Position numbers and translations under genes: made by a program. Shown here piece after piece: positions 7,612 through 17,031 of a DNA stretch of 51,775 nt (position 1 is its first letter; every line of letters begins with the position of its first letter). The DNA is from Fibrobacter succinogenes (lineage in GTDB: Bacteria > Fibrobacterota > Fibrobacteria > Fibrobacterales > Fibrobacteraceae), in contig CADCBQ010000022.1 in NCBI GenBank assembly GCA_902799745.1, forward strand, positions 1-51,775. The letters run 5' to 3'. Under the pieces are notes generated by a model. That model saw only the letters and a list, made by a program, of their open reading frames with translations. It ran no database searches and was not told the origin of the DNA.

Positions 7612-7846
7612 TTCCCAAAATCCTCACTCATAAAATAACCCTTTTTTGCCTAAATATTCCAGTTTAGAGTAGTAAAAATGTGTTAGCAGCGTGTAAGGAA
7701 AGGCCGAAATTCATTGAAATTCGCAAAAATGTGTAAAAAATTCCCGATTTTAGCCCATTTACGGCATTTTGTGATTCGCGCAACATGTTCTCAAAAAATT
7801 CAAAATTTTCTATACAATGTTCTCAAAATTTATGTATATTAGCAGC
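7612..7846. other. Divergent intergenic region with a 12-bp direct repeat
   Basis: The region separates the M6 protease and TIGR02147 genes. The direct repeat ATGTTCTCAAAA occurs at 7785-7796 and 7817-7828, 32 bp apart (about three helical turns), on either side of a TATACAAT sequence. A TATATT hexamer follows at 7835-7840. It looks like a promoter/operator zone. Confidence 0.5.
7785..7828 (+). promoter_or_regulatory. Pair of 12-bp direct repeats upstream of the TIGR02147 gene
   Basis: Two identical ATGTTCTCAAAA copies have starts 32 bp apart, so they lie on the same face of the helix. They overlap the likely promoter region and are candidates for autoregulation by the downstream protein, if it binds DNA. 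Confidence 0.45.
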
Positions 7847-8671
7847 GTGAATCGATTCTTAGACATTTACCAGTTTACGCACTTCCGCAAGTTCTTGGAA
7901 GAATACCAGGTTGCCCGCGCCAAAGAGGAGCCCGGTTTTACGCGTACCGAAATATGCAATTTACTCGGCCTCGAAAAAAGCCGCAGCTACTTTGCCGATG
8001 TTGTCAGGGGCAAAAAGGTCAGCCCCCGCATGGTGCAAAAATTCATCGAAATCCTGGAACTCGACAAGAAAGAGGCCAAGTATTTCGAAACCCTGGTAGA
8101 ACTGGACCAAGCCAAAAACGAAACGGTTCGAAACGCCGCGATGCAGGAGTTGTTAAAACAGCACCCGAACCCGCAGCATATTATGAACGAGGACGCCTAC
8201 GAGTACTACAGTCACTGGTACAACAGCGCTCTATTCGCCATTTTAGACGCCATGGACGTAGACGACGACATGACGCCCGTGCAAAAACGAATTTTTCCGA
8301 AGGTTCCGCTTGGCAAGCTCAAGGATTCCTTGGCACTTTTGGAACGCCTCGGGCTCGCCCGTAAGAACGAGGCCGGATTCTGGAAGCCCACTAAAGAAAG
8401 TATCAGCAGCGGTCCTTACAACAACGCCGACTTGATTAAGCAATACCAGCTGCAATGTTTCGAGCTTTCAAAGCAGGCACTCATGACGCCGCCTAAACAG
8501 CCGACCACAATGAGCACGCTCACCTTCAGCATTTCGAGCGAAGCTTACAAGAAACTTGAAGCCGAACTGCAAGAATTCAAGGCGAAGGCCAGGCGCATCA
8601 TCGGCGAGGACAAGGAAAAAGCCGACGGTGTTTACCAGTTGAACATTCACCTGTTCTCAAATTTGGATTAG
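7847..8671 (+). CDS. TIGR02147 family protein (Fibrobacter paralogous family)
   Basis: The family is greatly expanded in Fibrobacter and has no established function; its N-terminus resembles a helix-turn-helix. Here DIYQFTHFRKFLEEYQ begins the family domain. Then come a helical segment with RTEICNLLGLEKSRSYFADVVRGKKVSPRMVQKF-type spacing (quoted only as a pattern: two helices, a Ser-Arg turn, a basic helix), a Tyr-His-Trp-Tyr motif (about residue 130), and a C-terminal coiled-coil-like helix. I chose the GTG at 7847 because the family domain starts six residues later and a TATATT -10 hexamer ends six bases upstream, which implies a leaderless mRNA. An ATG at 7817 in frame would add ten residues but lies inside the repeat and lacks a Shine-Dalgarno. 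The lipoprotein gene follows by 22 bp, so they are one unit. Confidence 0.8.
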   Translation: MNRFLDIYQFTHFRKFLEEYQVARAKEEPGFTRTEICNLLGLEKSRSYFADVVRGKKVSPRMVQKFIEILELDKKEAKYFETLVELDQAKNETVRNAAMQELLKQHPNPQHIMNEDAYEYYSHWYNSALFAILDAMDVDDDMTPVQKRIFPKVPLGKLKDSLALLERLGLARKNEAGFWKPTKESISSGPYNNADLIKQYQLQCFELSKQALMTPPKQPTTMSTLTFSISSEAYKKLEAELQEFKAKARRIIGEDKEKADGVYQLNIHLFSNLD

Positions 8672-8693
8672 CCACTAACGATAGGGATGTAAA

Positions 8694-10244
8694 ATGAAAA
8701 AAGAACAAATCAAATCTTATTTGTCCCTCGTCGTTGCGGCAATTTTGTCTCAAATTGTGGCGTGCAGCCCGCCTAACGACGCTCACGAATCGAACCATGC
8801 GGGCGTGCTCACCGAAACCGAATCGGGACACACGGTCGCATTCGCCATCGAAAAATGGGAAGACTCTTTCACAACCACCCCGTTTGCCAAGAAATCGGGC
8901 ACAGTCCAATTCGCCCTCACCAAGATTGTAGACGGTAAAACGGAACTGTTCGATTCCGCCACCGTAAAATTCGGCGACTTTGCCGTATTTGAAGACGTAC
9001 ACGGAGCCTATAGCGTCGTCGCTACGGCAGCAGGGGTAAACGGTGAAAAAGACACGCTTTACGGCGTAGAAGTTTTGAAGCGAAACGATATCGACACAGT
9101 CATAGTTGGCGTTCGAAAACCCGCCACGCTACAGATTTCGACCGATTACAAAATCAGGGAAAATTCCGATTCCGTCAGCGTTTTTGCCCAAGGCGACACG
9201 CTCTGCATTACGGGCACGCTTGCCTGCAAGCAAATCACTAAAGAAGACATCAAACAAGGATTTGTCGTCCTCGAAAACATTCCGCTGTTCGACAACGGCG
9301 ACGCTGCAAAACAAATCGAAATTTCCAACGGCGAAGATTTCCGCGCAGTCGGAGTCAATCTGGACCTGAACGCCGGCGACACCCTGTTCGTCGACAACGT
9401 CTTGAATGTCAAGCACCTCTATGACCTCGAACTTACGTTACCCAAGTCAGACCTGTTCGATTCCTTAGGTGAATACTCGCTGGATTCACTGATCGTGCCG
9501 CTCCATTTCTGGTACAACAATAAATCCTACCTCAGCTTGCGCAGTTACACAGAATCGTTCATTGACGCTCAGAAAAACATCATTAGTCCCAACCACACCA
9601 AAGCATTTGCAGAAGACAGCGTTCGAGCCTGGTATATGATCCCCAAGATGGATTCTGTTACGACATTGACCGCATTTGCCGGCACAATCTACTGGGGCAA
9701 CGCTCCTAGTTCGTATGATCGCATTCGCGAATTCGTTTCTGAGCCCGTAACCGATTCTCTCCTTACAACCCGCAAGGTATTTACCGACAACAACAGTTTC
9801 GCGCTTTCTTTCTGGTTCGAACTGGATAGCCTCGAAAAAGACGGCCGTCTGTTCTATTCGGGCAACGACAGTCTAGGCTTTGAAATCCGTCGCTCTGAAA
9901 AGGATTCTACCGCGCTCTGCGTCAAGATTTATAACGGCATCGATACCGCCTCGACCGACTCCATGGAATACGGCAAGGCAAATGTCATCGACGGCAAACG
10001 CCACCACTATTCATTCGTCATGCACAAAAAACACTTGACGATCGCCATCGACGGAGAAACCATCCGCGACACCGACATCAAGCTTTCGACAGAATTCTTC
10101 GATCTCGAAGAAATCTACACCGGTAGCGCCCCGGTACAAGACGTAATGTTCTATTCCTTCGGAGATTACATCAAGCAAAGCGGCGAAAAGAACTGGTACC
10201 GCCTCAAAGCCTGGCTGTACGCATACTACATGATGCAGCTATAA
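8694..10244 (+). CDS. Lipoprotein with LamG/ConA-like C-terminal domain, partner of TIGR02147 gene
   Basis: The 516-residue product has a lipobox IVAC with Cys24 as the lipidated residue and Ser at +2. Residues 25 to about 300 are beta-rich and unassigned; they contain several short repeats rich in Asp-Thr-Val. Residues about 345-490 have the strand order of a LamG/concanavalin-like jelly roll (NSFALSFWFELDSL, GRLFYSGND, LGFEIRR, KRHHYSFVMHKKHLTIAIDG). This fold usually binds carbohydrate or protein ligands. The start is supported by AGGG eight bases upstream. It converges on pilD with 5 bp between stops. The function is unknown. It is exported and controlled with the TIGR02147 protein. Confidence 0.75.
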   Translation: MKKEQIKSYLSLVVAAILSQIVACSPPNDAHESNHAGVLTETESGHTVAFAIEKWEDSFTTTPFAKKSGTVQFALTKIVDGKTELFDSATVKFGDFAVFEDVHGAYSVVATAAGVNGEKDTLYGVEVLKRNDIDTVIVGVRKPATLQISTDYKIRENSDSVSVFAQGDTLCITGTLACKQITKEDIKQGFVVLENIPLFDNGDAAKQIEISNGEDFRAVGVNLDLNAGDTLFVDNVLNVKHLYDLELTLPKSDLFDSLGEYSLDSLIVPLHFWYNNKSYLSLRSYTESFIDAQKNIISPNHTKAFAEDSVRAWYMIPKMDSVTTLTAFAGTIYWGNAPSSYDRIREFVSEPVTDSLLTTRKVFTDNNSFALSFWFELDSLEKDGRLFYSGNDSLGFEIRRSEKDSTALCVKIYNGIDTASTDSMEYGKANVIDGKRHHYSFVMHKKHLTIAIDGETIRDTDIKLSTEFFDLEEIYTGSAPVQDVMFYSFGDYIKQSGEKNWYRLKAWLYAYYMMQL

Positions 10245-10249
10245 ATTTT

Positions 10250-11140
10250 CTATTCGCCTAAAACAAACTTGAAATAAAGTTCCTTCAGCGCATCGCCCCA
10301 CAGATACATAAACGGAGCGGCCACTGCAAGAAACGGGCCAAACGGAATCTGGCCAGCACCTTCGTCTTCAGCCTCCTCATCACCGGAGGCTTTCTTGTTC
10401 TGCGAAGCCTTTTTAGCAGCGCGGCTTTCAGCAATCTTTGCGTACGGCACCATAATCAAGATACCGAGAATCGAGGCAACCACCAACACTTCGACTGCGC
10501 GGGTCACGCCCATAATCGCGCCAAAGCCCGCCAGGAGTTTGACATCACCAAATCCCATAGCAGCCTTGTTCAGCACCTTAGTCGCCACCCAGCCAAGCAG
10601 ATAAAGGCCCCCGCCTGCCGCAACCGCCCCCACGATGCTTTCGACCGGAGTCATGCCGCCCGGAATAAACGAGATGATGAGACCTGCGACAATGCCGCCC
10701 ACCGAGATGGAATCAGGAATTAATTTGTACTTAAAATCAACAGCACTCACCGGATAAATTCCAAGCAACAGCCAGAAAAGCGCCAAGGCATCGGCCCACA
10801 CTTCAAGGCTTTGCACCGGAGCCGTAAAATTCGTCGTAAAACCGGTAGCCGCATAAAGAGCCAACACCCCCAAAAGTCCGCACAGGCTTTCCCCAATCGG
10901 GTAAATGATACTGATTGGCTGCTTACAGCAGGCGCTTTTACCTCTTAGAATAATCCAACCTATAATAGGCAGGTTATAATACAGCGGGATATGCTTTTTG
11001 CACAAAGGACAGTGCGAAGGCGGGTTTATCAGCGAAATTCCGCGGGGCATGCGGTATACAATCACATTGTAGAAGCTACCAACGCAAGCTCCCAGCACGA
11101 AAAATACCGCCAAACTATACCAAAGAGGGATTTCTTCCAT
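10250..11140 (-). CDS. pilD: Type IV prepilin peptidase / N-methyltransferase (A24)
   Basis: This integral membrane aspartate protease cleaves class III leaders of prepilins and methylates the new N-terminus. Its two catalytic aspartates are Asp135 (VDFKYKLIPD) and Asp199 (GFGD). The cytosolic N-terminal domain has C44-P-L-C47. The second cysteine pair of the family is altered to adjacent C71-C72. There are about eight predicted membrane segments. A hydrophilic insert (residues about 235-262, rich in Lys, Ser and Glu) precedes the last segments. Likely substrates encoded in this window are the four prepilins at 39.6-48.8 kb. It stands alone, not in a pil assembly operon. Confidence 0.9.
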   Translation of the reverse strand: MEEIPLWYSLAVFFVLGACVGSFYNVIVYRMPRGISLINPPSHCPLCKKHIPLYYNLPIIGWIILRGKSACCKQPISIIYPIGESLCGLLGVLALYAATGFTTNFTAPVQSLEVWADALALFWLLLGIYPVSAVDFKYKLIPDSISVGGIVAGLIISFIPGGMTPVESIVGAVAAGGGLYLLGWVATKVLNKAAMGFGDVKLLAGFGAIMGVTRAVEVLVVASILGILIMVPYAKIAESRAAKKASQNKKASGDEEAEDEGAGQIPFGPFLAVAAPFMYLWGDALKELYFKFVLGE

Positions 11141-11239
11141 AAACTAGCTCCATCAGTGTAAATTTTCACTCACGCTTTTCGAATAAAAAAGATAGATTTA
11201 AAGTGTAAAAATTGTTTAGTATTTAATTGAGGATGTGCT

Positions 11240-14200
11240 ATGCGTGTACCCCATTTTTGGTTGTTTACCCTTGGCTTGAGTGCCACACTCGCCATTTTTG
11301 GATGTTCCAGGGAATCGTCCGTCAAGGAAAACGTGAACCTGAAGAACAACCACTCCCGCGTATTCGCCTTCAAGGACCCCATTCCGGACCCGCAGGCGTT
11401 CGCCGACTCCATGGCAAATACCGCAGTCATGGAAGCAGACACCATTCCGGACACGCTGACCGTTACCGTCAACGACTCCGTATACCTGATTGCCGTTCTT
11501 CCCTATTTTACAGAGAAGATCTACAGGTTCCAATGGACATTCACTAACAAAGATGGCAAGGACACCGTCGTTATCGGCGACAATGCTAAACCCGAGGTCT
11601 GGGCCTATGCAAAGCCGGGACTCTACGAACCCAAGTTCGTCGCCTTCGACGGAAACAACGCAACAGACACCGCCGGTACGGCCACCCGCAAGGCATGGAT
11701 TAAGGTCATCGACACCAAGCCCATCTTGATCGTTCCCAAGGACACCCTCTGGACTAAGCACGACGGCGACATTACCTTCCCGATTCTTGCCAGCGACTCC
11801 TTTGGCACTATCACAAGTATCAAGGTCGACCTGGACGCAAGCGGCAAAAAGGATTCCGCCAAGACCTGGAAATACCAACAGTACGAAGATAACGATTCGC
11901 TCTACTTGACTATCAAGAACAAAGAGGCGATTATCGATTCTCTCGGCAACCAGATGATTTATGTCATCGTGACCGACGACGACGGCAACGAAACCAAGGA
12001 TAGCGTGAACCTGCACTTCAACCGCATTCCAAGGCTCAAGGTCATTTACCCGCAAGACGACGCACGTCACAACATTAACGACCGATTCTACTTCTACTAC
12101 GAAGGAGAAGACGACGATAACCCGCAGGACTTGCAGTACTTCATTTACGCTCAAGAAACCAAGAACGGTCAACCGCCGCAGAAAGCCTTTACCGAAGATG
12201 ACTTGATTGCAAAGGCATTCACCTCCAACATCTTTGAACCGATCGACAAGAACGGTAAGAACGTCATCACCCTGGTCAACCATTCTGATTCGTCTCTGAC
12301 GGGCCGTATCTACTGGGACATGTACGCTACCGACGGCTACGACATTGTAAGACTCACCCGTATTTCTACTGGCGAAAAATCCAGCCGTCCGTGGAGTTTC
12401 TACATCGGCGACCTCACTTCGTCTCAGGGTACGTTTACCGGTTTCGTCAAGTATCAAGGCCGCGACGTTCATTCCGGAATTCGCATTGAATTCAGCAACG
12501 GCAACAAGACCTTCGATGCCGTTACAAACGAAAACGGAAAATACACCGTCAAGGTCGACGCAGGCACCTATACAACAACGGTCATCTCCGATTCACTCAG
12601 AGAATACCAAAGCTTCACTCTCAAGGACGGCGATACCGAAAAGAAATTCCTCGTTGAAGCAGGCGGCTTAATCCGCATGGATGAAATCGTATTGAAAGAC
12701 ACCGTACCGCCCATGCTCCTTGTGAAAAACATCGACACCCTGACAACACGCGCCTTTAACCAGACGGTCTACGCCCGCGACCTGGGTGCCGGCATCGATA
12801 CAGTCACAGCAAGCATCGATGGCGAAGCAAAGCCTTTAACATGCAGCATCGGCGAAGAAGGCGCCATCTACAACTGCGCCTTGAGCCTGAACAATCTACT
12901 CGACGGAGACCACAAGTTTATATACACCGCCAAAGATAAAGCAGGTAACATCGAGAAACTGGAACAGACCATCACCATCAAGGCAACCAAGATTGCCGTG
13001 GATGTCAACGGCGACAAGAACGCCCGCATTGGCGAAGGCGAAACCCTCATATTTACGGCGGAAATCAGCGATGCTATACCCGCCCCAAAAAAGGTCACAT
13101 GGTCTTGGGACTTGGACGACTCCAAGAAAACGGCCGATGTCGATGAAAACGGCAAGGCTACGATCACCTACACTTATGACCAACTCAAAGATTTAGCGAC
13201 CGCCGGTAAAGAATACTTGATGACCGTATCTTACACCGAAAACGGTGCTGACGTAAAGGCCCAGGTTAAATTCGGTATCCGTGGAGACGATCCCAGCATT
13301 ATCTTTACCGAGCCCGCTTTCGACGATACCGTCAGCCTTAACGACGTGGTTGCATTCAAGGTTAAGTCCTACCTTGGCAAAGCCAGCACCAGTCTGATTA
13401 TCAAGTGGTCCTGCACAAACAGCGATAAATTGACTGCCGACTACGCCTGCCCCGCAGACGACACCGAAGAAGCAAACATCGCTTATAAGGATGTAGGCAC
13501 CTACACGATTACCGTAACCGCCACAGACCAGGATGGCAAATTTGGTACGGCCTCTACCAAGATAATCGTAATTAGCGATCCGCCGACAATCAATGTCACC
13601 AGCGAAAGCAAGACGAACGAATACAAAATCAACAGCATCGTCACCGTGAAGGCATCTGCAAGCGACAAGTTCGGCACCATCAACAAGATTGAATGGGGAT
13701 GCAGCAACGGAATGGTCAGCTACGACTATAAGAAAGACATTGACCCGCCCACCGCTGCGATCAGCGACATCGCCCTCCAGTTAACACTTCCGGGCGCCGA
13801 AGTCAACAACCACCGTTGCATTTTCAGGGCAACCGACGATGACGGAGAACAAGGTTACGATACACTCATCTTCAAGACCTTGCTCGACCCGCCCACCATT
13901 CGTCTGAACACCAAGAGAGATACGGTCAAGGTTAACAGCCAACAGACAATCAAGGCGATCGCAAACGACAAGCTCGGCTATATTGCCAAATACGAAAACG
14001 CCTGTAGCGAGAACTTGAACGATCTCAAGAACCCGGCGTGGGAAGACATGAGTTCGGCCCAGACGACTGTAATTATGCCGCAGACCGCCGTGAACGCCTA
14101 CTACTGCGTCGTCCAGGTTACCGATGACGACGGAAACACCGCCCGCGATACGGCCATTTATAAAGTCGTTGTCGGCATGCCGTCCGTTACCGCCTATGTA

Positions 14201-16567
14201 AACCACAACAGGGTTACCATCAAGGATACAGTCGAGCTCAACGCACACGCACAGGATTCCTTGGGTACGCTCGTCAAGTACGAATGGGGTTGCGGCGCCG
14301 CCTCGGCAGAAAACATTGGCTTTACGTACAGTTCCGCCACGTCACCGCGCACGACAATGGTTATGCCGTCTATTCCGCAGAACGGCTACAAGTGCATTGC
14401 CCGTGTGACAGACGACGACGGCAACATCGCCAAGGACACGGTCACTATAGATATCATTCTTGCTCCGCCGAGCATCGAAGTGACAAAGGATAGTCTCACG
14501 GTCCGCGAAGGTTACAACATTACGCTGAACGCCGAAGCTTATGACAACAACAACCTGCCTTCGGATCCGGGAAGCATCGTCAAGCGCGAATGGAGCTGTG
14601 GCGCCCCGGATGAAATCGTGAACAATTGGAAGACCGTCAGCGACTTCGATACCGTATGGAAGGCGCCCGCCGCCGAAGCCAAGTTCTACTGCGTCGCCCG
14701 TGCAACGGACAACGACGGCAACATGGTTACGGACACAATGAAAATCGGTTTCTCGACTGAAATCCCGCTTATTTGGGTCAGTTCAAAGCAGATTTTCATC
14801 AACGAAGGCGACGGATTCACCCTCGACGCTTCCGTAAACAGCGTGTGGCAAGGCATCGACTGGTTCACCTGGGAATGTAAGGACACTACCGGAAAGTCGC
14901 TTGAATCCAAGGTCACCAAGTATGACTACGCTGCCAACGGCAAGACGTTCCGCGTCTATAAGGATTCGACCTATTCCGAACATGGCAAGAATATGAACTG
15001 TATCGTATCTGCCCAGGAAACCAGTACTGGAGTAACCTTCAGCGATACGACCCATGTCGTTCTCATCGAGCACCACCCCATCGGCGTCATTTCGGCAGCC
15101 GATACGGTCTACCTCTGGAGCGGCGACGAATCGCTCGATGACGAAGCTATCTACTTCTACACACCTGACTGGCATGGTAAAAATTCCAAGTTGGGCGACC
15201 TCGGTAACGCAAGCCAGCAGGATTACTGGTGGAGATTCAGCAATGTCGATGCGAACTTCTACCAAGGCAAAAAAGACGGAAGCCTTGATACAAGTATCGC
15301 TCAGTTCAACACGGCCTTCATCCGCAAGACGACCGAAGGTTCCATGACCATTTACCTGGATTACCGCGACTCGACCACGACCTCGCCAACTCAATCCTTC
15401 TATCACCGCCACCGCGCTGAAGAAGTCAGCCGCAAGGTGTACTTCAGCAAGGCATGGCGCAATCAGGGACCTGACACCGTCATTGCTAAGAGCACTTCGA
15501 ACACGCCGTCTGTCATGACGCTTGTAACCGACGCTCCTACTGTCGCCTACCATGATAACAACGCCAATAGGATTGTCGTCACTCAACTCCAGGGCAACAA
15601 TTGGAATAATGTCGGCACCATCACCTTAACTCATTCGGTATCCTCGATCCAGTTAGTGGCAGATGGTTCTACGATCTATGTCGGCGTACTCGATACTTTA
15701 AACAAATTCAGCGTATACAAGTCGTTCACCCAAATCGGTGACGCAATCGAAGGTGTTACGCAGGCTAAGATTCTTGTAAAGAGCGGTGCAACAAACGCTG
15801 TGGTCATGTACCTAAAGAACAACTCCGTTTACCTGGCAGAACTGAGCGGCGGCACCTGGAAAAACAATTCCACGTTCAACCGTCTCAAGAACAACGTTAA
15901 CAACACTACAGTAAACTACCGTGAATTTGACGCTCTGTTTGCAAGCAACGGAAGCCTCGTCATCATCGCGGTCGACAACACCTCTGACTATACAGGATAC
16001 AAGTTCGTCTATAACAGCAGTTACCAGTTTGCTCAGGGTGATAAGATTGACAAGTTCATGAGCAAGATTGCGTTGGCTGAAAAGTCGAACACGCTGTACA
16101 TAGGCTTTGCAAACCGCGACATCGAAAACGGAAAATACGGTCCGTACCTGTACAAGGGAACGATTAGCAACAACAGCCTTTCTATCGACAAGTCCGGAGT
16201 ATACAGCAAGTCCATCCACGAAGGCCTAATCGCTTACAACATCAGCCTCGCCATTTCGGGGAACACGCTGTATGCCGCCATGGACGACGCCGGACGTACC
16301 AACCTGTCGCAGGTGCACGTGTACAGGCTCGAAGGCAACAAGTGGCACCTGCATGGTGAAAACCAGCTGCCCTACTTCAGCTCCGTATTCTACAACAAGA
16401 ACAAGTACTACCTGCGCGGTTCTACTCCGACGGTTGCCACAAGCAGCAACGGAAAGGTTTACGTTTCGATGACCGCCCGAGAAGCCGCCTACGAATCTTC
16501 ACACAACGCCAAAAACAACGGCCCGCTCGTTATGAAGTATGTGGCCGATAACTGGGAGATTAAATAA
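11240..16567 (+). CDS. Giant lipoprotein with Ig/PKD-like repeats and a propeller-like end
   Basis: The product has 1,775 residues. The lipobox is IFGC with Cys22. PKD/Ig-like domains (about 55-390) are followed by a carboxypeptidase-regulatory-like domain (about 395-485, GTFTGFVKYQGRDV onward) and more Ig-like domains. Between about 780 and 1,170 there are four tandem repeats of about 95 residues, each starting PP-[ST]-I and ending with Asp-Asp-Gly-Asn. Each has a conserved cysteine pair (WGC ... YxC) that could form a disulfide. The last 300 residues alternate short strands with Tyr-Val-Gly or Leu-Tyr-Ala turns, like a beta-propeller. It is probably an outer-membrane-anchored surface protein binding a polymer or partner. 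The next gene overlaps by one base (TAATG), so the two are translationally coupled. Confidence 0.8.
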   Translation: MRVPHFWLFTLGLSATLAIFGCSRESSVKENVNLKNNHSRVFAFKDPIPDPQAFADSMANTAVMEADTIPDTLTVTVNDSVYLIAVLPYFTEKIYRFQWTFTNKDGKDTVVIGDNAKPEVWAYAKPGLYEPKFVAFDGNNATDTAGTATRKAWIKVIDTKPILIVPKDTLWTKHDGDITFPILASDSFGTITSIKVDLDASGKKDSAKTWKYQQYEDNDSLYLTIKNKEAIIDSLGNQMIYVIVTDDDGNETKDSVNLHFNRIPRLKVIYPQDDARHNINDRFYFYYEGEDDDNPQDLQYFIYAQETKNGQPPQKAFTEDDLIAKAFTSNIFEPIDKNGKNVITLVNHSDSSLTGRIYWDMYATDGYDIVRLTRISTGEKSSRPWSFYIGDLTSSQGTFTGFVKYQGRDVHSGIRIEFSNGNKTFDAVTNENGKYTVKVDAGTYTTTVISDSLREYQSFTLKDGDTEKKFLVEAGGLIRMDEIVLKDTVPPMLLVKNIDTLTTRAFNQTVYARDLGAGIDTVTASIDGEAKPLTCSIGEEGAIYNCALSLNNLLDGDHKFIYTAKDKAGNIEKLEQTITIKATKIAVDVNGDKNARIGEGETLIFTAEISDAIPAPKKVTWSWDLDDSKKTADVDENGKATITYTYDQLKDLATAGKEYLMTVSYTENGADVKAQVKFGIRGDDPSIIFTEPAFDDTVSLNDVVAFKVKSYLGKASTSLIIKWSCTNSDKLTADYACPADDTEEANIAYKDVGTYTITVTATDQDGKFGTASTKIIVISDPPTINVTSESKTNEYKINSIVTVKASASDKFGTINKIEWGCSNGMVSYDYKKDIDPPTAAISDIALQLTLPGAEVNNHRCIFRATDDDGEQGYDTLIFKTLLDPPTIRLNTKRDTVKVNSQQTIKAIANDKLGYIAKYENACSENLNDLKNPAWEDMSSAQTTVIMPQTAVNAYYCVVQVTDDDGNTARDTAIYKVVVGMPSVTAYVNHNRVTIKDTVELNAHAQDSLGTLVKYEWGCGAASAENIGFTYSSATSPRTTMVMPSIPQNGYKCIARVTDDDGNIAKDTVTIDIILAPPSIEVTKDSLTVREGYNITLNAEAYDNNNLPSDPGSIVKREWSCGAPDEIVNNWKTVSDFDTVWKAPAAEAKFYCVARATDNDGNMVTDTMKIGFSTEIPLIWVSSKQIFINEGDGFTLDASVNSVWQGIDWFTWECKDTTGKSLESKVTKYDYAANGKTFRVYKDSTYSEHGKNMNCIVSAQETSTGVTFSDTTHVVLIEHHPIGVISAADTVYLWSGDESLDDEAIYFYTPDWHGKNSKLGDLGNASQQDYWWRFSNVDANFYQGKKDGSLDTSIAQFNTAFIRKTTEGSMTIYLDYRDSTTTSPTQSFYHRHRAEEVSRKVYFSKAWRNQGPDTVIAKSTSNTPSVMTLVTDAPTVAYHDNNANRIVVTQLQGNNWNNVGTITLTHSVSSIQLVADGSTIYVGVLDTLNKFSVYKSFTQIGDAIEGVTQAKILVKSGATNAVVMYLKNNSVYLAELSGGTWKNNSTFNRLKNNVNNTTVNYREFDALFASNGSLVIIAVDNTSDYTGYKFVYNSSYQFAQGDKIDKFMSKIALAEKSNTLYIGFANRDIENGKYGPYLYKGTISNNSLSIDKSGVYSKSIHEGLIAYNISLAISGNTLYAAMDDAGRTNLSQVHVYRLEGNKWHLHGENQLPYFSSVFYNKNKYYLRGSTPTVATSSNGKVYVSMTAREAAYESSHNAKNNGPLVMKYVADNWEIK
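13580..14755 (+). repeat. Four tandem ~95-residue cysteine-paired domain repeats (coding)
   Basis: The repeats lie within the giant lipoprotein. Each repeat unit reads [DAG]-[PM]-P-[ST]-[IV] ... D-x-[LF]-G ... [WNA]-x-C ... [YHF]-x-C-[IV] ... T-D-[DN]-D-G. They are divergent at DNA level, so the duplication is old. Confidence 0.7.
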
Positions 16568-17028
16568 TGAATATTGAAATTGCTTCTATTTGTGATGCCG
16601 CAACCGCAAACGGAGTTGGCGGTCGCCTGAATATCCTTGGAGCATTTGACCGTATTTTTGCAAAGTTTCCGCTTGTGATTCCGCAATGTTCTACGGCATT
16701 CCGCATCCGCTATTCCCGTAGCGAAGCCGGCGTGCACGACCTTACGCTCGTATTTGAAGATGTTTGCGGCAAGCCGATTGTGCCGCCCATGCAATCCAAG
16801 ATTCCGCTGGAACCGGTCGCACAGGGCTTCGATACCGCCGCGGTGAACATGGTCTTGAACCTGCAGCGTTTCCAGATCAAGCGCCCCGACAAGTACATGA
16901 TCCGCCTGCTCGTCGACAACGAAGAACTCGTAAGCCTGCCGTTGTATGCGCTCGAAGCTCCGAACCAGCCAGGTGAAGCAGCTCCCGACGCCCCGATTGC
17001 AAGCGGCGAACAGGACTTGCCCAACTAG
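16567..17028 (+). CDS. DUF6941-like protein
   Basis: The 153-residue protein has the opening IASICDAATANGVGGRLNILGAFDRIF, abbreviated here as the pattern CDxA...GKLNILGAFD-x-I, which I recognise from DUF6941 proteins; these have no known function. It has no signal peptide or membrane segment. A conserved Pro-Pro motif at mid-length and a C-terminal ELVSLPLYAL strand complete the domain. The tail is Pro/Ala-rich. The ATG overlaps the stop of the giant lipoprotein, so it depends on that gene's translation. A cytoplasmic partner of an exported lipoprotein is odd and gives no functional clue. Confidence 0.7.
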   Translation: MNIEIASICDAATANGVGGRLNILGAFDRIFAKFPLVIPQCSTAFRIRYSRSEAGVHDLTLVFEDVCGKPIVPPMQSKIPLEPVAQGFDTAAVNMVLNLQRFQIKRPDKYMIRLLVDNEELVSLPLYALEAPNQPGEAAPDAPIASGEQDLPN

Positions 17029-17031
17029 CGG

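Noticed and set aside
11155..11170. AGTGTAAATTTTCACT as a further CRP-type site between pilD and the giant lipoprotein
   Set aside because: It lacks the GTGA/TCAC pairing on its left side and is only a near-palindrome of AT-rich sequence.
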